Position numbers and translations under genes: made by a program. A stretch of 64,000 nt of DNA, taken from NCBI GenBank assembly GCA_036946625.1, contig JAQIIU010000002.1:930001-994000 (forward strand), in the 5' to 3' direction. The notes under the pieces were generated by a model that worked only from the letters and a program-made list of their open reading frames with translations, did no database searches and was not told where the DNA came from. This document shows positions 27,259-35,094 of the stretch, piece after piece; within the stretch, counting starts at the first letter, position 1, and each line of letters opens with the position of its first letter. The DNA comes from Methylorubrum populi (GTDB taxonomy: Bacteria; Pseudomonadota; Alphaproteobacteria; Rhizobiales; Beijerinckiaceae).

Positions 27259-27738
27259 CTATGACAGTGCGGATCGAATATTTCGTACCGCGACTAAAGC
27301 GGCCTCTACATCCTGAGGAGCCGCTTTTTCAGAGAGTCTGCGGTTCCAGGGGATTCTCGCATCTGTCGCTTTCTTGTATACTTCAATACCTTTCAGAGTA
27401 GGTATAACGTGCGGCGCGCGTAGATGACGTGGGTTAGCCGCCATCTCCAAAAAACCAACATCTATTAGTTCATTTACAACTCGGCGTACCGATTGGCGCG
27501 ATTGACCTAATGATCGTGCAATGTCTGCCATCGTAATACGGTCCTGTGTGTTCGCCACAGTGCCCAGGACTTGCCATCGTGCGCTCGTCAAGCCGAGCGG
27601 GCCTACCAACGAATCTCCTGCTGCGATGAGTCGGCCATGCAATCGCAATATCTCGAATATCAGCTCGCCTGTTTTTGATTCGTGCTCGTCCGCCATTCCA
27701 TGTCGATACAGGATTGACAGCATACTGTCCATATTCAT
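27259..27738 (-). CDS. MarR-family transcriptional regulator
   Basis: 159 residues; ATG at 27696 (MADEHESKTGEL) is an alternative start and leaves 145 residues, close to the usual MarR length. The winged helix is GLTSARWQVLGTVANTQDRITMADIARSLGQSRQSVRRVVNELIDVGFLEMAANPRH. Divergent from the epoxide hydrolase, with the two 5' ends overlapping or close, so it probably represses that promoter in response to a small ligand. Lower GC than the flanking transfer genes. Confidence 0.85.
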   Translation of the reverse strand: MNMDSMLSILYRHGMADEHESKTGELIFEILRLHGRLIAAGDSLVGPLGLTSARWQVLGTVANTQDRITMADIARSLGQSRQSVRRVVNELIDVGFLEMAANPRHLRAPHVIPTLKGIEVYKKATDARIPWNRRLSEKAAPQDVEAALVAVRNIRSALS

Positions 27739-27776
27739 ATTGGCAGCATGTTGTCAGATGGAATGGTTGGGACCGA

Positions 27777-28895
27777 ATGCTGGGGTCGGTGCACATACGG
27801 GAATTCGAGCCGTGCCTTGGCTCATCATGGCGTAACAGGCGCAATGAAATTCTACCAAGGCTGAGCTCATTCAGCCACGCGCCTGGATGTATCTGGCAGG
27901 AAAACGGACTAACGGGCCGTGAGTTGGATGAAGCCATTCGACACTGGGTCAGGTTCGATTTTTCAGCATTTGAGCGCAGCTTGGCAGCCCTCGAACACTA
28001 CACCGCTATAATATCCGAACAGAATATACACTTCGTACATGTCCGTAGTAACAAATCTAACGCCATACCCGTCCTGCTTCTCCATGGATGGCCCGGGTCG
28101 TTTCTCGATACTGCAAATATAGCAAATTCCTTGAGTGAATTGGATAGTGCAGCACTCGGCTTTGATTGCATATGCCCGTCACTCCCAGGATTTGCCTTCT
28201 CAACACCTCTACATAAGTCTCCGACGATAGGATTTATCACTGATATGCTGCTTGATCTAATGGCAGCTATTGGGCACGATCATTTTTACATTCATGGCGG
28301 GGATTGGGGCTCGGTGCTCGCACAGTCTCTAGCCGCCCGATCACCAGAACGCGTGCGAGGTATACACCTCACCTTTCTCCCTACGCCGCCCCCCGACTCG
28401 GTTACATTTAGCGGTGAAGACGAAGAAAGGGCAAAGCTTATGCGCTTTTACATGAAGCAACGCGCACCATATTGGCTCGTCCAATCGGACACTCCTGACA
28501 GCCTAGGATTAGCTCTAAACGACTCACCGGTTGGACTCCTTTCGTGGCTGGGAGACCGTTTTCTCCGTTGGAACGACGGGTACCTGCCGATACCTTTTCG
28601 GGCTCTTATTGAAACCGCCACACTTTACTGGTGCACTACCTGTGCCGGCACTTCGGCGCACATCTATCATGCAAACCGCAGGATGGATCGCTTATCGCTT
28701 CCGGCAACCCCGGTCGGCGTGGCCGTTATGCCGCGCGACCTTGTATTGCCCATCAGAGCCTTGGCTGAACGGCGCTTTAATATCCACAGGTGGACCGAAT
28801 TCGAAAAAGGTGGCCACTTTCCTGGCTTCGAGGTTCCCCAGCTCACGGCCAATGACCTCAAAACCTTCATAGGGGATATAGAAAATGCTTGGTGA
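27777..28895 (+). CDS. Epoxide hydrolase-family alpha/beta hydrolase
   Basis: About 372 residues from ATG 27777. The N-terminal lid (EHN-like, about 1-80) is followed by the alpha/beta core: the oxyanion motif HGWPGS (about 104), the nucleophile Asp in GGDWGSVLAQSLAARSPERV (about 181), and the catalytic His in KGGHFPGFEVPQL. The D-not-S nucleophile and HGWPGS place it with EH-type hydrolases that open epoxides to diols. The upstream start is uncertain; the frame is open to 27675 but would overlap the MarR gene. It overlaps the following gene by 11 bp. Confidence 0.85.
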   Translation: MLGSVHIREFEPCLGSSWRNRRNEILPRLSSFSHAPGCIWQENGLTGRELDEAIRHWVRFDFSAFERSLAALEHYTAIISEQNIHFVHVRSNKSNAIPVLLLHGWPGSFLDTANIANSLSELDSAALGFDCICPSLPGFAFSTPLHKSPTIGFITDMLLDLMAAIGHDHFYIHGGDWGSVLAQSLAARSPERVRGIHLTFLPTPPPDSVTFSGEDEERAKLMRFYMKQRAPYWLVQSDTPDSLGLALNDSPVGLLSWLGDRFLRWNDGYLPIPFRALIETATLYWCTTCAGTSAHIYHANRRMDRLSLPATPVGVAVMPRDLVLPIRALAERRFNIHRWTEFEKGGHFPGFEVPQLTANDLKTFIGDIENAW

Positions 28896-29202
28896 CTACT
28901 TCATCCACCGGATCGATAAATTCAGAATTCCCGAAGAGAAACTCGAGAAGTTCGTTGCAGAGGTATCCGAAACACACCGCGCTATCGGCGCTATTGAGGG
29001 ATGCGTTCGCAATGAAGTGCTGATCAAAGCGTCGGGCAATGGGCAGTACAACGTGGTAACTCATGTGGTCTGGCGAGACCAGGACTGCTTAAAATCCGCG
29101 ATCCTACATATGAAAGGTTACCATGATCGCCACGGCGGAAAGCCGGCGTTGCCGATAGGCGCGGTCGAGGACCGTGCGGTCTACCGCTCAATTCCAGTAT
29201 GA
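28885..29202 (+). CDS. ABM-like (antibiotic biosynthesis monooxygenase) small protein
   Basis: 105 residues. The pattern YFIHRIDKFRIPEEKLEKFVAEVSETHRAIGAIEGCVRNEVL and VVTHVVWRDQDCLKSA fits the dimeric ferredoxin-like ABM fold (beta-alpha-beta with an E-G-C turn). Such small enzymes are cofactor-free oxygenases or heme/quinone-handling proteins. Translationally coupled to the epoxide hydrolase; together they suggest a small oxidation or detoxification step, with unknown substrate. Confidence 0.6.
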   Translation: MLGDYFIHRIDKFRIPEEKLEKFVAEVSETHRAIGAIEGCVRNEVLIKASGNGQYNVVTHVVWRDQDCLKSAILHMKGYHDRHGGKPALPIGAVEDRAVYRSIPV

Positions 29203-29214
29203 TGCCGCAATGAA

Positions 29215-30153
29215 ATGCGTCGAGCAAAGAAATTACAGGATAACGCTCGACATTGGCGCGGCCGAATATCGCTTACTTCCCTGATACAAACTTTGGCTGT
29301 CGCAGAGTTCCTAAATTTCCGTCACGCCGCTAACGCTCTGGGAGTTACACAGTCGAGCGTCAGTGCCCGCATTAAAGGGTTGGAAGACGTACTTGAAATC
29401 CCACTGTTCGAACGGCGCCATCGAGGTGTCCGGCTAACTGAGGCAGGGCGTAAATTCGTGGCCGAGGTGTCGGCCAGCATTGAGCAGCTAGACTATGCGG
29501 TGCGCACGGTCGGAGCGGTTTCGCACGGCGTCGAAGGAAGCATTGGTATCGGGCTTCACAGCCCTATTGTCAGCGGCTTCCTCGCTGACCTTCGACGACG
29601 CTTCCGAGCCAGCTATCCGATGATCGAGCAAGCGATCATAGAAGGCCGGTCGTCGGAAATTGTTGCGCTGGTTCGCGAGGGCAAGTTGGACGTGGCCTTC
29701 GTAGCCGGTGCGATACGGGCGCCTGATTGCCATACGCGACAGTTATGGAGCGAGCGGATGGTGATTGCTCTGCCGGCAGATCATCTTCTCTCCGGCAGGC
29801 AATCTCTTGTATGGCTTGACGTTGCGAACGAGAGGTTCCTCATCCGCCATGGTGGCATGGGACCTCAAATTTTCGACCATGTTGTGCGTCGGGTCAGCGA
29901 GTGCGATCAGCTCCCGCATATACGTCGCTGCGACGTTGGGCGAGATACGTTAATGGGTATGGTAGCGGCTGGTGACGGGATCACCCTCACAACCGAAGCG
30001 GTGACGCATATTCCGTTTCCAGGTATTGTTTTCCGTTTAATCGAAGATGAGACCGAGCCGGCACAGTTTAGCGCGGTGTGGTCCCCGCATAACCGCAGCC
30101 CTACGCTCAAACATCTGCTCGACATCGCTACGGAAATAGGCCGGTCAGCGTGA
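29215..30153 (+). CDS. LysR-family transcriptional regulator
   Basis: 312 residues. The N-terminal HTH is SLIQTLAVAEFLNFRHAANALGVTQSSVSARIKGLEDVLEIPLFERRHRGVRLTEAGRKF (about 22-80), followed by the LysR substrate domain. It lies 12 bp after the ABM gene, on the same strand, and probably regulates the cargo operon or a distant target. The 3' end overlaps the convergent XRE gene by 9 bp, which is where transfer-element sequence resumes. Confidence 0.9.
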   Translation: MRRAKKLQDNARHWRGRISLTSLIQTLAVAEFLNFRHAANALGVTQSSVSARIKGLEDVLEIPLFERRHRGVRLTEAGRKFVAEVSASIEQLDYAVRTVGAVSHGVEGSIGIGLHSPIVSGFLADLRRRFRASYPMIEQAIIEGRSSEIVALVREGKLDVAFVAGAIRAPDCHTRQLWSERMVIALPADHLLSGRQSLVWLDVANERFLIRHGGMGPQIFDHVVRRVSECDQLPHIRRCDVGRDTLMGMVAAGDGITLTTEAVTHIPFPGIVFRLIEDETEPAQFSAVWSPHNRSPTLKHLLDIATEIGRSA

Positions 30154-30357
30154 CCTCGTAACAAGTTTGGCGGGCTCAACACTTAGCGCCTCTGCTATCT
30201 GCCCCAGCACTGTGACACTCGCCGACACGTCCGCGCGTTCGATCGCGCCGATGTAGCGCGCGCTCAGCCCAGCACGGTCCGCCAGCTCCTCCTGCGTCAT
30301 CTCCCTGTCATGACGCATCCGACGCAGGTTGGTCGCCATGACCTCCTTGAGGTCCAT
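30145..30357 (-). CDS. XRE-family HTH regulator of the transfer region
   Basis: 70 residues; essentially a single HTH_3 domain (MATNLRRMRHDREMTQEELADRAGLSARYIGAIERADVSASVTVLGQIAEALSV). It diverges from the gene at 30465, and the space between holds two clear palindromes (30378-30407) that are its likely operators. A third similar half-to-whole site lies before trbB. A typical repressor controlling conjugation genes. Confidence 0.88.
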   Translation of the reverse strand: MDLKEVMATNLRRMRHDREMTQEELADRAGLSARYIGAIERADVSASVTVLGQIAEALSVEPAKLVTRSR

Positions 30358-30377
30358 GACCGGCGAGGAACCAGCGC

Positions 30378-30407
30378 AGGAACGATCGTTCTAGGAATGA
30401 TCGTTCC
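30378..30407. promoter_or_regulatory. Tandem palindromic operators, divergent promoter
   Basis: GAACGATCGTTC (30380-30391) is a perfect 12-bp palindrome. GGAATGATCGTTCC (30394-30407) is a near-perfect second copy, 14 bp centre to centre. They lie 21 bp from the XRE start and about 60 bp from the next + strand start. The arrangement fits cooperative binding by the XRE regulator with autorepression. A related ACGATCGTTCC is at 33333-33343. Confidence 0.65.
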
Positions 30408-30464
30408 GATTCGTAGCGATGTGCTATACACGGTCACTTCCGAGCGGTGGATGCGAGGTGGACT

Positions 30465-30758
30465 ATGCGGGCGCGGCCCGAACTCGACCCGGATGTGGAC
30501 GATCTGGCGCCGGCAGCGCCGGAGATCACGGATTATGACGAAGCCCATTTCGTCACCTACATGCGCCTGCTCGACGCCGAGGCGGATCGGGCCGACTGGA
30601 TGGAGGTGGCGCGGGTCGTGTTGCATCGCGATCCGGCAGTCCCGACGACCCAGGCCTGTTGGGAAAGCCATCTCGCGCGGGCGCGGTGGATGACGCACAC
30701 CGGCTACCGCCATCTGCTCGAACGTGCGGCCTTCGAAGCCCGATCCCGCCCGCATTGA
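30465..30758 (+). CDS. DUF2285-like small protein, transfer-region
   Basis: 97 residues (MRARPELDPDVDDLAPAAPEITDYDEAHFVTYMRLLDAEADRADWMEVARVVLH...SHLARARWMTHTGYRHLL). It is a familiar companion gene upstream of traG in these elements, and resembles DUF2285-type proteins. The helical C-terminus may bind DNA; no catalytic motif. It is controlled by the paired operators upstream. Function unknown. Confidence 0.6.
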   Translation: MRARPELDPDVDDLAPAAPEITDYDEAHFVTYMRLLDAEADRADWMEVARVVLHRDPAVPTTQACWESHLARARWMTHTGYRHLLERAAFEARSRPH

Positions 30759-30866
30759 CCGTCCCTTTTCTTCGCTAAAGTATCCGGCAGCCCGATCGCC
30801 GGCGATTTCCGTTGCCCGTGCCGAAGACGTGCATTCTCTGATCGGCTCCCTTTCGACGGAGCCGGT

Positions 30867-32858
30867 ATGCGCGGAGGCCAGATACTCTGGGGGCAGGTCG
30901 CCCTCGTTCTCGCGATCGTGGTCGCCACCACTTGGGGGGCGACGCAATGGACCGCTTGGCGCCTCGGTTTCCAGCCCCAGCTCGGAACGCCGTGGTTCGA
31001 AGTGGCAGGCTGGCAGGTCTATCATCCGCCGCTCTTCTTCTGGTGGTGGTACTTCTACGACGCCTATGCGCCCGCGATCTTCGTCGAAGGTGCGCTCATC
31101 GCCGCGTCTGGCGGCTTCGTCTCGATCGCGGTGGCGATCGGCCTGTCGATGTGGCGGGCGAAGGAGGCGAAGAACGTCGCCACCTACGGCTCCGCGCGTT
31201 GGGCATCCCCAGAGGAGGTGAAGGCGGCGGGGCTGCTCGGCTCGGACGGCGTGCTGCTGGGGCGACTCGACAGGGACTATCTTCGTCACGACGGCCCCGA
31301 GCATGTCCTGTGCTTCGCGCCGACCCGTAGCGGCAAGGGCGTCGGCCTCGTCGTGCCGACGCTGTTGACCTGGCCGGGCAGCGTCATCGTCCACGACATC
31401 AAGGGTGAGAACTGGACGCTGACCGCCGGCTTCCGCGCACAGCATGGCCGCGTGCTGCTGTTCGATCCCACCGACGCGGCGTCCTCGGCCTACAACCCGC
31501 TGCTGGAGGTGCGCCGCGGCGACATGGAGGTCCGCGACGTCCAGAACATCGCCGACATCCTCGTCGATCCCGAAGGCGCGCTCGACAAGCGTAACCATTG
31601 GGAAAAGACCAGCCACTCGCTGCTGGTCGGGGCGATCCTCCAAGTTCTCTATGCCGAGCCCGACAAGACGCTGGCCGGCGTCGCCAGCTTTCTCTCCGAC
31701 CCGAAGCGCCCGGTCGAGGCGACGCTGCGCGCGATGATGTCGACACCGCACCTCGGCGAAGCCGGCGTCCATCCGGTCATCGCCTCGTCGGCACGCGAGC
31801 TGCTGAACAAGTCCGACAACGAGCGCTCGGGGGTGCTGTCGACCGCCATGTCGTTCCTCGGCCTCTACCGCGATCCGGTGGTGGCGAAGGTAACGGCGCG
31901 GTGTGACTGGCGCATCGCCGATCTAGTGGCGGGCAAGCGCCCGGTCAGCCTCTACCTCGTCGTGCCGCCGTCCGACATCGCCCGCACGAAGCCGCTGATC
32001 CGCCTGATCCTCAATCAGGTCGGCCGGCGGCTGACCGAGGAGCTGAACGGAGCGGCCAAGCGCCACCGCCTGCTGCTGATGCTCGACGAGTTTCCGGCGC
32101 TCGGCCGGCTCGACTTCTTCGAGAGCGCGCTGGCCTTCATGGCGGGTTACGGCATCAAGAGCTTCCTGATCGCGCAGAGCCTCAACCAGATCGAGAAGGC
32201 CTACGGCGCGAACAACAGCGTGCTCGACAACTGCCACGTCCGCGTCGCCTTCGCCACGAACGACGAGCGCACCGCCAAGCGCGTATCCGACGCGCTCGGC
32301 ACCGCGACCGAGATGCGCGACTCCACGAACTACGCCGGCCACCGGCTGTCGCCGTGGCTGGGACATCTCATGGTGTCCCGGCAGGAGACGGCGCGACCAC
32401 TGCTAACGCCCGGCGAGGTGATGCAGCTTCCGCCCGCGGACGAGCTGCTGCTGGTCGCGGGCGTGCCGCCGATCCGGGCGAAGAAGGCGCGCTACTACGA
32501 GGATGCCCGGTTTCGCGAACGGTTGCTGCCCCCGCCCAAGCCGGCGGAACCGAAGCGCCCGGCGGCGGCACCGGCAGACGACTGGTCGGCGCTGGCGATC
32601 CCGACGCCCGCAACAGGATCGGTGGAGAGCAGTGCCGATGGCAGCACCACCGATCCGGCCAATGCCGGCATCCGCCGCGAGCCGGAATTGCCGGAGCAGG
32701 AGGAGATCGCTCCGCCGGAGCGCCCGGCCGTCAACGAGTTCGACGTGCTCGACGACGACCCGGACGTGGACGCCGCCAAGGCGCGCAGTCCGCGCAGCCA
32801 GATCACGTCGGTCGCGCGGCAGGCGTCGATGGACCCGGCCGATGGCGTCGAGCTTTGA
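30867..32858 (+). CDS. traG: TraG/VirD4-family coupling protein
   Basis: 663 residues. Two membrane segments (about 8-25 and 78-97) are followed by the P-loop ATPase: Walker A APTRSGKGVG at 151-160, Walker B LLLMLDEFPALGRL near 405-418, and IAQSLNQIEKAYG. The acidic, Pro-rich tail (about 560-663) is variable in the family. It is a hexameric inner-membrane motor that links the relaxase-DNA complex to the Trb channel. It is followed after 12 bp by a RHH protein, and the trb genes come next. Confidence 0.95.
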   Translation: MRGGQILWGQVALVLAIVVATTWGATQWTAWRLGFQPQLGTPWFEVAGWQVYHPPLFFWWWYFYDAYAPAIFVEGALIAASGGFVSIAVAIGLSMWRAKEAKNVATYGSARWASPEEVKAAGLLGSDGVLLGRLDRDYLRHDGPEHVLCFAPTRSGKGVGLVVPTLLTWPGSVIVHDIKGENWTLTAGFRAQHGRVLLFDPTDAASSAYNPLLEVRRGDMEVRDVQNIADILVDPEGALDKRNHWEKTSHSLLVGAILQVLYAEPDKTLAGVASFLSDPKRPVEATLRAMMSTPHLGEAGVHPVIASSARELLNKSDNERSGVLSTAMSFLGLYRDPVVAKVTARCDWRIADLVAGKRPVSLYLVVPPSDIARTKPLIRLILNQVGRRLTEELNGAAKRHRLLLMLDEFPALGRLDFFESALAFMAGYGIKSFLIAQSLNQIEKAYGANNSVLDNCHVRVAFATNDERTAKRVSDALGTATEMRDSTNYAGHRLSPWLGHLMVSRQETARPLLTPGEVMQLPPADELLLVAGVPPIRAKKARYYEDARFRERLLPPPKPAEPKRPAAAPADDWSALAIPTPATGSVESSADGSTTDPANAGIRREPELPEQEEIAPPERPAVNEFDVLDDDPDVDAAKARSPRSQITSVARQASMDPADGVEL

Positions 32859-32870
32859 GGAGGAACGGCC

Positions 32871-33305
32871 ATGCCGACCAAGACCCGCATGAACGTCTAC
32901 TTCGACCCGGACTTGCTGAAGAAGGTCGAGGCGATGGCACTCCGCCGCAACGTATCGAAGTCAGCCGTCGTCGAAGCCGCCGTCGCCTCCTTCCTGTCGG
33001 CAGACGCATCGGAACGGCTGGAGGCGGTGTTCGCGCGCCGCATGGACCGGATCGGTCGCCAGATCGACGGCATGGACGAAGACCTCGCCATCGTCGGCGA
33101 GACGCTGTCGCTGTTCATCCGCTTCTGGCTGACCGTCACCCCGCCGCTGCCCGACAGCGCGCAGGCATCAGCGCGGGCGAAGGGCAGCGAGCGGTTCGAG
33201 GGCTTCCTGCAAACGCTCGGCCGGCGGCTGGCGACCGGCGATCGGTTCCTGAAGGAGCTGTCGCGCGACGTCGACTCGCGTCGCGACGGCACCGCTACCG
33301 AGTAG
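32871..33305 (+). CDS. CopG/RHH-family protein
   Basis: 144 residues. The N-terminal ribbon-helix-helix is MPTKTRMNVYFDPDLLKKVEAMALRRNVSKSAVVEAAVASFL. The remainder is helical with a possible membrane or hydrophobic segment (LFIRFWLTVTPPLPD). It sits between traG and trbB as in many Trb-type elements. Probable DNA-binding regulator, or accessory of the coupling protein. Confidence 0.8.
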   Translation: MPTKTRMNVYFDPDLLKKVEAMALRRNVSKSAVVEAAVASFLSADASERLEAVFARRMDRIGRQIDGMDEDLAIVGETLSLFIRFWLTVTPPLPDSAQASARAKGSERFEGFLQTLGRRLATGDRFLKELSRDVDSRRDGTATE

Positions 33306-33332
33306 ATACCGAACTGCACCGCACACCGGAGC

Positions 33333-33343
33333 ACGATCGTTCC
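33333..33343. promoter_or_regulatory. Third copy of XRE operator-like sequence
   Basis: ACGATCGTTCC matches the core and right arm of both operators at 30378-30407. It lies in the 168-bp gap before trbB, the longest gap in the transfer operon, and suggests that the XRE protein also controls an internal trb promoter. Confidence 0.4.
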
Positions 33344-33473
33344 CGCCGATTACCGCCGTTTCTTCGCCATGCCCGCACGGCGTTCGATACCTGTTGAAAC
33401 GGCCAAGTTTCAGGCTCTCTTACTCGACCCCGTTCGGGACCGCTGATGCTGCCCCGGCTGACACGGGGATCGA

Positions 33474-34478
33474 ATGGCGGGGACGCAGCACAATCCGGAA
33501 GGTCTGGCACGCGGCGCGCGGATGCTGCGCACGGCGCTCGGCCCAGCCATCGCCCGGCTTCTGGAAGACCCCGCCGTCGTCGAGGTGATGCTGAACCCGG
33601 ACGGGCGCATCTGGATCGACCGGCTGTCCGAGGGGATGGCCAACACAGGCGAGCGGTTGTCGCCGGCCGATGGCGAACGCATCGTCCGCCTCGTCGCCCA
33701 CCATGTCGGCGCGGAGGTCCATGCCGGCGCGCCGCGTGTCTCGGCCGAGCTGCCCGAGACGGGGGAGCGGTTCGAGGGACTGCTGCCGCCCGTCGTCGCC
33801 GCGCCGGCCTTCGCCATCCGCAAGCCTGCGGTCGCCGTCTTCACGCTCGACGACTATGTCGCGGCCGGCATCATGTCCGCCGCGCAGGCCGAGGTGCTGC
33901 GCGAGGGCGTCGCGTTCCGTGCCAACATCCTCGTGGCGGGCGGCACTTCGACCGGCAAGACCACGCTGACCAACGCGCTGCTGGCCGAGGTCGCGAAGTC
34001 CGCCGACCGCGTCGTTATCATCGAGGACACGCGCGAGCTGCAATGCGCCGCGCCCAATCTCGTCGCCATGCGCACGAAGGACGGGGTCGCATCGCTCTCC
34101 GATCTCGTCCGCTCCAGCTTGCGCCTGCGCCCCGACCGCATCCCGATCGGCGAGGTGCGCGGCCCCGAGGCGCTCGCCCTCCTCAAGGCATGGGGCACCG
34201 GCCATCCCGGCGGCATCGGCACGATCCACGCCGGCAGCGCCATCGGCGCGCTGCGGCGGATGGAGCAGCTCATCCAGGAAGCCGTCGTCACCGTGCCCCG
34301 CGCGCTGATCGCCGAGACGATCGACCTCGTCGCCGTCCTCGCCGGACGTGGTTCGAAGCGCCGCCTCACTGAGCTCGCCCGCGTCGAAGGGCTCGGCTCC
34401 GACGGCGACTACCGCGTCGTCATCGCCGATCAACCGGCGGCCTCGCTTACCCTCACCAGCACAGGAGACCGACCATGA
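33474..34478 (+). CDS. trbB: TrbB/VirB11-type secretion ATPase
   Basis: 334 residues. Walker A is GGTSTGKTT at about 156-164. The His box [16 protein letters not shown] is near 240-253, and [36 protein letters not shown] carries the Walker B-like region. It energises pilus assembly and substrate transfer. First of the trb operon; it overlaps trbC (ATGA). Confidence 0.95.
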   Translation: MAGTQHNPEGLARGARMLRTALGPAIARLLEDPAVVEVMLNPDGRIWIDRLSEGMANTGERLSPADGERIVRLVAHHVGAEVHAGAPRVSAELPETGERFEGLLPPVVAAPAFAIRKPAVAVFTLDDYVAAGIMSAAQAEVLREGVAFRANILVAGGTSTGKTTLTNALLAEVAKSADRVVIIEDTRELQCAAPNLVAMRTKDGVASLSDLVRSSLRLRPDRIPIGEVRGPEALALLKAWGTGHPGGIGTIHAGSAIGALRRMEQLIQEAVVTVPRALIAETIDLVAVLAGRGSKRRLTELARVEGLGSDGDYRVVIADQPAASLTLTSTGDRP

Positions 34479-34807
34479 CCTCTCGCCTTAGCCTTGCCCG
34501 CCACCGCTTCGAGACCGCGGTGGCCGTCGCCGTCATCACACTGATGACCGCGCCCGCCGCCCACGCCTCCGGCTCGTCGATGCCGTGGGAAGCGCCGCTC
34601 CAGTCGATCCTGAAGTCGATCGAAGGTCCGGTCGCCAAGATCGTCGCGGTCATCGTCATCATCTCGACGGGTCTCGCGCTGGCATTCGGCGACACGTCCG
34701 GCGGCTTCCGCCGTCTCATCCAGATCGTGTTCGGCCTGTCGATCGCGTTCGCGGCGTCGAGCTTCTTCCTGTCGTTCTTCTCGTTCGGCGGCGGAGCGCT
34801 GGTCTGA
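34475..34807 (+). CDS. trbC: TrbC, pilin precursor
   Basis: 110 residues with a signal segment (about 10-33, ending around AHAS) and two hydrophobic stretches (about 50-72 and 85-105), the VirB2/TrbC topology. It is processed by the TraF-type peptidase (23066) to the pilin. Overlaps trbB at the start and trbD by one base. Confidence 0.9.
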   Translation: MTSRLSLARHRFETAVAVAVITLMTAPAAHASGSSMPWEAPLQSILKSIEGPVAKIVAVIVIISTGLALAFGDTSGGFRRLIQIVFGLSIAFAASSFFLSFFSFGGGALV

Positions 34808-35082
34808 TGGCCGGCGATCCTGCCGGCGAGGTGCCGGGCTTCGCCGTACCCGTCCACCGCGCGCTGACTGAGCATATCCTGCTCGGCGGCGCGCCGCGCG
34901 GTCTCGCCATCCTCAACGGCACGCTGGCGGCGGCGCTCGGCCTCGGGTTGCGGCTGTGGCTGGTCGGCCTCGCCGTTTGGGCGGTCGGGCATGTCGCCGC
35001 GATGTGGGCGGCGAAGCGCGACCCGATGTTCGTCGATGTCGTGCGCCGCCATCTGCGCATCCCCGGCCACCTGTCGGTCTGA
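34807..35082 (+). CDS. trbD: TrbD/VirB3-like protein
   Basis: 91 residues with the VirB3 pattern: VPVHRALTEHILLGGAPRGLAILNGTLAAALGLGLRLWLVGLAVWAVGHVAAMWAAKRDPMFVDVVRRH. One long or two short membrane segments lie around 32-65. It is a small inner-membrane part of the channel. Starts in a TGATG overlap with trbC. Confidence 0.9.
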   Translation: MAGDPAGEVPGFAVPVHRALTEHILLGGAPRGLAILNGTLAAALGLGLRLWLVGLAVWAVGHVAAMWAAKRDPMFVDVVRRHLRIPGHLSV

Positions 35083-35094
35083 GGGCGCACCACC

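Noticed and set aside
34475..34807. Independent short frames overlapping trbC and trbD (for example 34585-35082)
   Set aside because: The trb genes form a consistent series of coupled starts and stops; the other frames break it and match nothing.
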